Of a DNA stretch of 64,000 nt, positions 34,501-44,470 are shown piece by piece. The notes beneath the pieces were generated by a model that was not told where the DNA came from, did not search any database, and worked only from the letters and a program-made list of their open reading frames with translations. Origin of the DNA: Basidiobolus meristosporus CBS 931.73 (lineage: Eukaryota; Basidiobolomycota; Basidiobolomycetes; Basidiobolales; Basidiobolaceae). The translations under genes were made by a program, and so were the position numbers. Each line of letters begins with the position of its first letter. Within the stretch, counting starts at the first letter, position 1. Location of the stretch: positions 1 through 64,000 of the forward strand of contig MCFE01000257.1 of NCBI GenBank assembly GCA_002104905.1, in the 5' to 3' direction.

Positions 34501-36561
34501 ACGTTATCAAGTGAACAACTACAATTTGAAGTGGAAAAAGCCTTTTACTCTATAACAACAGGAAGCTATGCTGCTACAATCAACAATGTTGAAGTGGAGT
34601 GTGTTTTTGATTCTGGATCAGAAATCAATATTATCACCGCTATGACTTTTGAAAAAATCAAATTGCCATCGACAGAAGTTGCCTGGAATATGAGAACTGC
34701 TACAGGTGCAACAGAGAAGATGCTTGGACTTTGTCATTCTGTACCAATTGAAATTGGAGGTATCAGGGTTACTTCTCCCTTTTTCATTGTTGCCAATGGA
34801 CCCACTTTTGAGGTATTGTTGGGACAACCATATGGGAGAAAATCTCTTCTACAAGCTGATAATAGACCTGATGGAAGCTTATGGCTGACAATCACATCTG
34901 ACAATCAAAAAAGAAGGGCAACCTTTTATGCAGCAGAAGAGAATAATCCAAGAAATGCAGACTCCATTCCAGTACAAAATATACAGGTTCATAAGGATAT
35001 TTTGTTTTATGATGAACACTTCATTCCATTGACAACAAGTAAGACAAATACTAAGTATAAGCCAGTTGCATTGAAAGCAAAGCCAGTATCTACTGGAATA
35101 TCACCATCTGCCCACGACAATCCTCAAATGGAGCCTTTGCACAAATATGACAAAATCAGACTCACAGAAGAGAAGCTCAAGGAGTTGGCTATTGGGACTA
35201 CTCTTTCCACTGAGGAGAAAAGTCTCTTTTTGACTATGCTACAACGCTATGACAATGTCTTTGCATTTAATGATGCACAAAGAGGATGTTTATCCACAGA
35301 GCTATTTCCACCGGTTAAGATCCATACCGTTGAACATACACCATGGGCACTGAAATCATATCCTATTCCCTCAAGATTACTGAACAAAGTAATTGAAATG
35401 CTACAATCAAGATTTCAAAGCGGAGTCATTGAATATAGCTATGGACCTTATCGCAATCCCTGGTTTACACCGTTGAAGAAAAATGGAAGTCTATGGTTTA
35501 TTCAAGACGTACAGCATTTGAATAAGGTCACCATCAAAGATGCTATGCAACCACCCATACAACATGAGTATATTGAGTCATTTACTGGATATCCTCTGAT
35601 TACAACATTGGATCTTTATTCAGGATATGACCAAATACTTCTGGATCCTACCTCAAGAGATTTCACTGCTATGAATACACCAATAGGACTCATAAGGATG
35701 ACAAGAATTCCTCAAGGATGGACAAACTCTGTCCAAAATTATCAATGTGCAATGATTTGAGTTTTGGATGACTGTTTCCCTGAAATATGCCGACCATTTC
35801 TTGATGACATTGCAGTTAAGAATAAGTCCAGAGAAAAGGATACATTGCATGTCTTACCTCAAGTAAGAAGATATGTTTATGATCACATATGCACTGTTGA
35901 GAGGGTCATGAAGAAACTTCAAGCTTCTGGTCTGACTGTATCAGGAGCCAAATGCAAGTTTGGCTATGACAAAGCAATCATTCTAGGTGAACTTGTTACT
36001 GAAAAAGGGAGATTGCCTGATCCTGCAAAACTTTCATCGGCACTGAATTGGAAGCCACCAAGGAATATTCATCAAGTCAGACAATTATTAGGACTTACTG
36101 GTCTATTCAGAATCTGGATCAAGAACTATGCTCAAATTGCTAAGCCACTGACTCAGTTATTACAGAAAAACCAGAAATTTGAATGGCATGAAGAACAGGC
36201 AATTGCTATGTCAACATTGCTTGAGTCATTATCAAAGCCACCTGTCTTAGCAGCTATAGACTACAGTGTTATTGATTCACAACCAATCATTGTATCAGTT
36301 GATAGCTCTGGAATTGGGGTTGGTGGAATCATGATTCAAGTTTCAAAAGATCATCATCGACAACCTTGCAAATATCTTAGTAGACTATTCAAAGGGAATG
36401 AGCTTAACTATCCATCTATCAAGAAAGAAGCACTGGGAGTACTCTATGTACTCAAAAAGCTAAAGCCATACTTATTAGGAGTACACTTCACACTGGAGGT
36501 TGATGCCAAGCCATTATTAGGAATGTTGAATAAGTTGGAGCTTTGCCTGAACCTATTCTAG
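34501..36561 (+). pseudogene. Gypsy protease, RT and RNase H start
   Basis: The protease has CVFDSGSEINIIT (about 34,600-34,640) and a VLLGQPYG flap region. RT follows: YPIPSRLLNKVIEML, SLWFIQDVQHLNKVTI, TTLDLYSGYDQILLDP, GLIRMTRIPQGWTNS, with a TGA stop at 35,758-35,760. The next frame (35,764-36,561) has the RT active-site box FLDDIAVK, the connection domain (FGYDKAIILGELVTEKGRLPDP) and RNase H (IIVSVDSSGIGVGGIMIQV). A frameshift at about 36,555 ends it. Normally this is one polyprotein. The protease and RT motifs are intact apart from these breaks. Confidence 0.9.
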
Positions 36562-38027
36562 CACGGTGGATATCATACATCCAGATCTTTGACTTTACGC
36601 TGCAACACATACCAGGAGCCAATCACAAAGGACCTGATGCCTTATCTAGAAAGCAACCAAATTCACCGTACTCAACTGATGATGATGAGATTGATGAGTT
36701 CCTTGAAAACACTAGTCTTTGATTCTCATTCAGACATATGATACAAAGCAATTATCAACAAATCAAGGAATTTCTTACATCACTCAAAGTTCCTGCTGAT
36801 ATTCCCACAAATCAACACACAAATTTTAAAAAGAAGGCTCTGAAGTTTATACTGCATGACGGCACACTTTTCAGAAAAAGCAAACATGGAGTTCCTTGAC
36901 AGTATATACATAACACGCATGATGAAGAGAAGATCATTCAAGAATTGCATGAATCTGAATCAGGAGGTCATAAGAGAATTACATCAACATATGCAAAAAT
37001 CTCTTTATGGTATTTTTGACCAATGCTGTACACCAACACAAAAGAATATGTGAAATCATGTATTCCATGTCAAAGAAGAGACAACCAAAAGATGCATGAA
37101 CCACTTCACAGTATATACACATCTTATGCTTGGCAAATTGCACATGTAGATATTATACATTTACCAAGGGCAACAGCTGGGTATAAGTATGTGGTGGACT
37201 GTTGTGATAACTTTACTGGTTGGATAGAGGCTAGAATGCTGAAACAAGCCAATGCAAAAGCAGTAGCAAGATTTCTCAAAGAAGATGTATATCTCAGACA
37301 TGGTTCAGTTGGCACCCTTATTGCAGACAATGGAGAATGTGGATCTTACGAAATACAAGCACTAGCAACAAAGCATGGAACCAAGCTTATACATACTACG
37401 CCATACCACCCACAAGCAAATTCACCAGTTGAACGTGGACATTCTGCTTTTGCAAACACATTAGCAAAGCTTAGCTATGAAGAACCCAACAAGTGGGCAA
37501 ATAACTTTCATGCAGCAATTTGGGCTGATAGAGTTACGGTTAAAAGAAGTACAGGGTATACACCTTTTTTTTTAATATATGGACATGAAGCTGTTTTGCC
37601 AATAGACATATCTTTTGAGATTTGGCTTACCCTCCCATGGAAACCAACCATGACAACATCAGAGCTATTGCTAGCAAGAGTACAACAGATTCAACAAGCA
37701 CACACTCTGCAACAGAATGCAATAGAAAACCTGAAGAAATCCAGAATGGCTGGCAAGGAGAACTTTGACGCTCAAAAATGCCTAAGAAAAACATTGTTAG
37801 AAGTAGGTGAGTTGATACTACTTCACAACACAAAAAGCCAAAGAAACAAGGCATCCAAGCTGGATATGCAATGGCAAGGTCCCTACAAGATCATACATGC
37901 AAACACAAATGGATCTTACAAACTAGCAGAACTTGACGGTACACCACTTGCACTGACACAACCTGGTAACAGATTGAAGAAGTTCCATATCAGAAGTAAT
38001 AATGAGGGCATTATTTCTCAAAGTTAG
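36562..38027 (+). pseudogene. Gypsy RNase H end and integrase
   Basis: RNase H ends with ARWISYIQIFDFTLQHIPGANHKGPDALSRK (36,560-36,655). Then comes the zinc-binding HHCC region (ELHESESGGHKR ... CIPCQRR), interrupted by stops near 36,720, 36,900 and 37,018. The integrase core is open from 37,023 to 38,027, with catalytic residues visible as AHVDIIHLP, LIADNGE and NSPVERGH (D, D, E). A C-terminal GPY-type domain follows (LDMQWQGPYKIIHANTNGSYKLAELDG). It ends nine bases before the 3' LTR; the intervening AAGTTAGGGGAGACT is the polypurine tract. Confidence 0.9.
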
Positions 38028-38035
38028 GGGAGACT

Positions 38036-39276
38036 TGTGGTAATGGAAAGTATTCCATTACTACAATATCTTTAAACCAATATTGCACTCATTTCTTTAT
38101 TTTGCTTTTTGCTATTGTAACACACAAGTGAAAGATCAAGAATTTCCAACTTTGAAGAACAAATGCTCCAGACCCTGACAAGCAATCCACCCAAGAATAT
38201 TGTCATACAGAACACATAGTAGCCAACACATGTTTCAAATTACAGCTCATTTGAAGCAGTACTTAAGGAGTTGTGACCAAAAGAGTCCAACTATTAAATA
38301 TACTATGCCTTATTGCTAGGATTACTATGGTGACTTTGATTGCATGTAACTTTTGAGCCAGCCAATCATATCACGTGAAATTTTCACAGGTGCTGCGCCT
38401 ATGTCTGATCTGCGCCACTGCAAAATTTTAACTTTGTATCACATGTATTGCTTGCGCAATTGCCCAAGAACTTTGATCCTTCAAAATTTTCATATATATG
38501 ACTTCCCCAGCTGAAAAATAAAGAGAGAGCCTCTCTTTCCAGTATCTCCACACTACAATTACAAGTTTAAAGGTTATAAGACTTCCCCTGCATCACTTGC
38601 ACTGTTGAGTATTCTGACTTTGATCGGTACTACATCAGTAAACAGACTGCAATGCCCACAAGAATCCAATCTAAGTTCTACAAGAAACTACCACTTTTCT
38701 GTTGGAAAAGTCCCCTCTAAGAAGCCCCTTTACTCTAAAGACACCCCTTTAGACACCCCTTTAGTCTAAAGACCCCTTTAGAGACCCCTTTAAGAAACCC
38801 CTTTACTCTAAAGAAGCCCCTTTAGGCACCCCTTTGGTGTAAAGTCCACTTTAGAGACCACTACAAGAAGCCCCTTTACTCTAAAGACACCCCTTTAGAC
38901 ACCCCTTTAGGTCTAAAGACCCCTTTAGAGACTTCTACAACACACCCCTTTAGGTTAAAGGGGAGTTCAGAATTTCCATATTAGGAAGTATTTTCTCAGA
39001 AAGGAAAGTGACTTCCAAATAAGGAAAAGTTACTATAAAAGTAAATAAGCCCATTAGTCAACAGAAGGTCAGAACACTGCTGTAGAAGTGATAAACACTG
39101 CCTACAGTATATTTTGAGCCCAAGATTGAGGAAATTAGTGAAAGTTATATCTTCTATTGGTATATCAAACTCCCAATAAACTATTTCAGTATTAGCATAC
39201 TGGAAGTTGTTGTATATTGTTGATTAGCCTCTACATTGTAGAACAAGTCCCAAACTAATCATAATACAACACAACA
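38036..39276 (+). repeat. 3' LTR of the long-LTR gypsy
   Basis: 1,241 bp, identical in structure to the 5' LTR except for 31 extra bases in the CCCCTTTA array (38,711-38,963). It ends CAACACAACA at 39,276. Confidence 0.92.
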
Positions 39277-39540
39277 GTGGCCATTGCAATACCGTCAAGT
39301 TTCTTGCCACAGAAGGCAATTGGATGTCCTGGCCAATTGGAACCACTTAAATATATAGTTTAAATAGTTATTGAGCACTAAAAGACCACAACAATACCAT
39401 GCAAATATTATCACAGCACCAATTAAATCTTGTCAAGTTTTATCCCTTTATTTGGTTGAAAAATTAGCAAAACACTGTTGTGATCCCATCATAAGATTGT
39501 TAGGAGGGTCACTAATTCCAAGCTGCGGGTATTATGACAG
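39277..39540. repeat. Repeat family V, copy 2
   Basis: Matches 18,900-19,190 over about 260 bp, with GGCAATTGGATGT, AAAGACCACAACAATACCATGC and GTTGTGATCCCATC blocks. Non-coding. Confidence 0.55.
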
Positions 39541-39978
39541 TCTCTAAACAGGATCCTGACGGCTCATCCAGATAGGACCCACCCATGGGACCAAATTATT
39601 TTTCACAAGGTGCTTCTAAGGTTTACTTGGATAGTTCCTTCTCCCACTGCATTAGGTGTTCTATTGTCACCCATGAGAACCTTCATGATTGAAATATCTT
39701 GAAATTGTATAAAAAGTTCTTTTTGGTGTGTGGAGTGTTGAGATGCTCTAGAGTCAATGTTTCATGTCTGAGTAGCCTTGTTTGTGGTCATATTTAGTGC
39801 AGATATGAATAGTCTATCTTCAGTTGTTGCAGAATTTCCATATTTAGACTTCTTTTGCTGATTATCTTACTTTTTGAGACACCAGTCTGATGTGTATCCT
39901 TTCCTTTTGCAGTAGTTGCAATACAGGATGCTGTTGCCTCTGTACGGTCTTGGGTACTTCCTTTTAAAAGAAACATCA
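39541..39978 (-). pseudogene. Copia Gag/protease fragment (minus)
   Basis: Matches 47,455-47,760 and 52,905-53,215 in the larger minus-strand copias (start of the pre-integrase linker, protease region, and Gag zinc knuckle with CIATTAKGKDTHQTG in the alternate frame). It is bounded on the right by a fragment of family U. Confidence 0.75.
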
Positions 39979-40028
39979 TGTTACCAGAAGAGTGCCAGCA
40001 AGAGACTAGTAGGCCAAAACAGATGCGT

Positions 40029-41083
40029 TGTAGTGGGGTCACAGTGACACTCACAGGCAGATGTGCTCATTCCCATACATTCACTTCCCTAAAAAGGATT
40101 ACCCCCCCTATATTAGTATCATCCCAAATTGCAATATTTTCTATCTGTTCATGTGATTGTTACTATGCAACCTGACAAACTATTTGTCACTATTAACCCA
40201 TTGCACAAGCTATTCCTATTCCTTGCCAAGATGCCAAGATAAGATAGTTATCATGTAAGGCAAGTGCCCCCAACAGTGCCTATGTCATGTGACCCTCCTG
40301 GTTTCATAACCCTCCAATCCTACTACCATATGAGGTAACTACATGACACAGAGGTTTCATATTACCACTAACTGATTGGCTAGGTGCTACTATGTCTCAT
40401 GGAACAATCTGTCAAGAGTTTGAGCTATTCTTAGTACATAGTGACATGATTGGCTGTCTGCTACCTTCTGGAAACTTCTGGAAAGTATTTTCCAGCAAGA
40501 ATTTGAGCAGCAAAAAGTATATAAGGGAGGCTATCCCTTAAAATAAATGATCCCTCTTCCAATATTACAACTTATTGATTAGTGAGATCACCGCTACCTA
40601 TTACCACTACTTTCTGACTCAGACCTGACAATACTCCCAGGAAACCATGCTGACAGCCAACTGACCTTGGAGGCACTACTTGTGAGGAATACTCAGCGTA
40701 GGCATTTTATTATATTTGATTGTTTCCCAAGTTTGTTCTTGTACAGGCAAAGATACTTTTCAGTCTTTGTAACTATTGGTCAAAGCTGCATTCTTAGCAA
40801 GTCCCTGTTGGTGGAGTTTACAGTTGTTTTGACTTTGGAAGCTTTAGAACATTGTCATCTCAAAGGATGTTTTGTTAAGACACCAAGTAAGTTGGGGATT
40901 GTAGTTCAATAGTTTTCCCTTGACAAGCTTGAGGCTTTATCCCCCTTCACATTAGATTAAACAAAAGACCCGGTATTCCTAGCAAGCTTTTGCCAGAGGT
41001 TATTGCACCCAGTGAACACTACACACATTCACACTTGAGGAGTGTTGGCCATATTTTGCCCTTTGGGCTTATACACCCCCACA
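40029..41083 (+). repeat. Second solo LTR of the TGTAGTGGGG family
   Basis: 1,055 bp, starting TGTAGTGGGGTCAC and ending ACACCCCCACA. It retains a TATATAAGGGAGGCTATCCC block at about 40,520 in common with 33,430-34,500. Many CpGs of the other copy are TpG or CpA here. Flanking GCGT (left) and GGGT (right) could be a decayed 4-bp target duplication. Confidence 0.82.
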
Positions 41084-42029
41084 GGGTCAGAACAGAATTT
41101 ATCCAGGTAAAAACTCACCTCTTTATAAGAAGCACTCAGACAAAGTAGCAGTGAAAGACCTGGCAGTGATAAAGGAAAAGGTAAAGGAAAAATGTCTACC
41201 CAAGCCTGAAATGGGGAGGCATGCAAAAGAAACTGCAGTTCTTGCCAATTAATGCTGCAAGCCAGGAACAGGCTGAATCCCATGATAGCCAAGAAGAATT
41301 ACCAACAAGAAAACAGATATTTTCACAAGAGTTGGAAGCACCACCAATTGAGCTACACTCCAGCAAGGTAGATGAGTTTGCTGAAAAAGGCAATTTGTCT
41401 ACCACAACCTCCATTGTTGACAGAGTGGAGATCCCACTGACAGACAAGGCTACAATGTCAAGAGCTTGAAAGACTATCACAATGCCTTCAGTGGAGTTTT
41501 GGAACATTAATAGGTACACCAAGAGGTTGCAGCACTTCTTCAAGAGCAGTACTCAAGAAAATGCACTGGAATATTGCAAGGATTTATTGCAAAGACTGGC
41601 AGATGAGGAGCTAGACCTTGCAGTGCTGGCTGAAGACCAGGATGTGTGGGAACCAGTGAATGAACAGTGGCATAAAGCCATTGGGTTCCCACCAAAGTTG
41701 TGGAGCCAGCTTTACAGCAGAAATGCTTATTGAGTGGAGGATTTCAATGGAGTTACTTGTTGAGTGTGGGGTTGGGCTTAATGTTAGTGTAAGGTATAGA
41801 CACTTGTATAGGTCAATACAATTGGCAATTAAGGTACAACTGAAGTTTCAATGGAAATAAATCAATTGTTATGCATGAAAAGTAAGAGAAATGTTTGAGT
41901 CAGGAAGTAAGGAGTGTGAAAAAGAGGCAATAGCCAATCAATTAACACAAATGTATGAGGCAACAGAGTGTCCAGGATCAGAAAGTGAGCAAATTGGCAG
42001 GGAACCAATCAAAAGCCACTTATACATTA

Positions 42030-42761
42030 GACTTGTTCCGTTGGATAGTGCCACATTGAGCCATGAGTGCCAATTGATGCCATAATGTGCCAGAGAGATC
42101 AAGTGAGCCTATACTTGGCCACAGAGTGTGAAACATAGCTCTGCATCTTCATGTAAAGCAGCCCCTGTGTTTCACCCATTGCGCAGGAGAAAATCCATTT
42201 TTTGACCTTTTTTTGTGGATCAATGTAGCTCAGGATGTGTAAGAGCACAGGAGAACTGAAGATATGCATCTGGTACTCAATACCCATGGCACTCTGAATC
42301 TAGCTCCTGTAGCTTGTATCATGTCACAAAAATGAATGGCACTATCTTGGTCCACTGGTTCTATCTGGCACTATAAGTGCTTTGTATAGATCTTACTTTA
42401 GGGCTAATATTTAAATATAGTGCCAGATAGTACCAGTGGACCAAGATAGTGCCATTCATTTTTGTGACATGATACAAGCTACAGGAGCTAGATTCAGAGT
42501 GCCATGGGTATTGAGTACCAGATGCATATCTTCAATCTGCTTGTGCTCTTATACATCCTGCACAACATTGATCCAAAAAAAAAGGTCAAAAAATGGATTT
42601 TCTCCAACACAATGGGTGAAACACAGGGGCTGCTTTGCATGAAGATGCAAAGCTATGTTTCACACTCTGTGGCCAGGTAGAGGCTCAACTGGCCTCTCTG
42701 GCACACTATGGCATCATTTGGCACTCATGGCTCAATGTGGCACTATCCAATGGAACAAGTC
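42030..42761. mobile_element. 732-bp palindromic (foldback) TA-MITE, copy 2
   Basis: Arms 42,030-42,374 and 42,417-42,761 are near-perfect inverted copies around a 42-bp spacer. Termini GACTTGTTCC and GGAACAAGTC, flanked by TA (42,028-42,029; 42,762-42,763). It is inserted in family U copy 4; copy 1 at about 11,755-11,770 is uninterrupted (AGCCACCTATATATTGTTG). Same length as copy 1 at 7,442-8,173. Confidence 0.88.
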
Positions 42762-42925
42762 TATTGTTGAGATGAAAAATTTTGACCAAGTTTTTTGTGA
42801 AATCTGGGGTGCAATTATTTTTCAATGGTCTCTGGACAGTGTCCCAGCAAGATTAGTACCTCTTAGTCATGGGACTTTAACTTTGTGATGGCCTTTTGAT
42901 GGGATCATCTCAATAATCTCTCATA

Positions 42926-43454
42926 GGGTCTAGGATTTGAAGGTAATGATCTAAGTGACCAAGTTAGGAGAATATTTAGGTAGAATTACAAACTTTTACA
43001 ACACTTTTGTCTATTGAGGACTTGATCCCAAGTAGTAACTAACTTCTCCTAGATTAGACATCTTAAACTCCTTAGATTAGTTGGATTTAGTCTGTTCCAA
43101 TGTTTTTTGGGAATTTGTGGCTCTAATTAGATCTTCCACACATAGAGCTAATAGAACTCAATATACTCAATCTGGCTTATAGTAGATACCATAGTCAGCA
43201 GTACTCCTTTGGAAACTCAATGATTCTGGTTGTGGATCTATTTTGATTTCCAGGCCTCTAAGGAATGTTTGAGACCATATAGTAGCTTTTTAAGCTTGCC
43301 AGCCAAATGGGAGTTATATTGGTCAACAAACCCATCAGGTAGGCTCATGCATATGTTCTCATCAAGTTTTCCATTCAAAAGTGCAGTCTTTACATACATT
43401 TGATCAATGAAAACTAGATTTGGCTGCAATAGCCAATATTAACCTGATGGAATT
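42926..43454 (-). pseudogene. Outer copia 'A' of the nest, low-coordinate part
   Basis: Contains an LTR start fragment (42,926-43,010, ending TTACAACA) joined directly to RT, with RNase H deleted. RT is read from 43,429 to 43,238 (QMYVKTALLNGKLDENICMSLPDGFVDQ ... LKKLLYGLKHSLEAWKSK). It is cut at 43,455 by element B. Its other part is at 48,880-49,859. Confidence 0.75.
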
Positions 43455-44470
43455 TGTTGCAAAATTTGTGTTCCATCTTAATATTCACCTAACTTAGTCA
43501 CTTAGATTGTTACCTTCAAATCCTAGAGAATACTACCAAGCTCTTTGATGGGATTTACTTGGATTATTTTCACCAAAATATCAGATACCCAGAATACAAA
43601 AATTCTCAAGGTTGCCCAAACAGCCCCAAACTTTGCACGCATGCTCTTGAGACCTTCTGAAACCAGTTCTATTTGCTTGTAATGCCAAGACCATGTAAAA
43701 GTATAAATACTACTTTTACATTCAATAGATCATTAAGTGAAAACCGCATAGTCTACTTGTTCTCCCAATCACTTCCAATATCTCCAAGACTCTTACAACA
43801 GGTTATGAGACCCAAGCTGTCACTCATTTATCTGAGTGGGGGTGTTGTAGAAATTTATAATTCTACCTAAATATGCTGCTAACTTGTTCACTTAGGTCAT
43901 TACCTTCAGATCCTAAAGAAAACTGACCACATTCCTGTTGGGATTGACTTGGACTATTTTTACCAATATATCAGGTACCCAGAACATGAAAATTCTCAAA
44001 GTTGTCCAAACAGCCCAAACTTTGCACACATGTTCTTGGGACCTCCCTAAACCTATTCTCTGTGTTTGCTATGCCAAGAGCATGTAAGAGTATAAATTCT
44101 ACTCTTACATGTTGAAAGAGTCTTGGAGATATTGGAAGTGATTTGGGAGTACAAGTAGACTAGGTGGTTTTAACTTGGTGATTTATTGAATGTAAAAGTA
44201 GCATTTATACTTTTACATGGTCTTGGCATAACAAACATGTATAATAGGCTAAGGAAGATTCCAAATACATGTGTGCAAAGTTTGGGGCTGTTTGGTCAAC
44301 TGTGAGAATTTTCATTTTGTGGGTACCTGATATTTTGGTGAAAATATTCTAAGTAAATCCAAACAAGGAATTTGGTCAGTATCCTCTAGGATTTGGAGGT
44401 AATGATCCAAGTGACTAAGTTAGGTGAATATTTAGGTGGAATTACAAATTTTTATAATGCTCCCACCCAG

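Larger units (their letters stand above)
30739..39276 (+). mobile_element. Long-LTR Ty3/gypsy retrotransposon, nearly complete
   Basis: 8.5-kb element with a 1,210-bp 5' LTR and a 1,241-bp 3' LTR. The LTRs differ by one 31-bp insertion and about 17 substitutions by eye (about 1.4%), several of them CpG to TpG. This is the youngest large element in the window. Domain order is Gag, protease, RT, RNase H, integrase, i.e. gypsy order. Several stops and one frameshift break the polyprotein, and a solo LTR of another family is inserted at 33,430-34,500. No matching target duplication is visible (TGAGG left, GTGGC right), and the flanks come from different repeats. Confidence 0.92.
39979..42925 (+). 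pseudogene. Repeat family U, copy 4 (interrupted twice)
   Basis: Starts with a block matching 10,768-10,815 and is cut by a solo LTR (40,029-41,083). It continues with SDKVAVKDLAVIKEKVKEKCLPKPEMG (41,120-41,215), AESHDSQEELPTRKQIFSQ (41,270-41,330) and ELHSSKVDEFAEKGNLSTTTSIVDRVEIPLTDKATMSRA. Next come MPSVEFWNINRYTKRLQHFFKSSTQENALEYCKDLLQRLADEELDLAVL (41,482-41,630, shown only in part here) and WEPVNEQWHKA. A 732-bp palindromic MITE splits the 3' non-coding part, and the copy ends after GGCCTTTTGATGGGATCA (42,890-42,907). One stop separates the two main frames. Best copy for a consensus. Confidence 0.55.

Noticed and set aside
42099-42287. Repeated 62-codon frame in the palindrome arms (also at 7,916 and 7,439)
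   Set aside because: It recurs only because the arms are copies; it crosses homopolymer runs of varying length and shows no codon-level constraint.
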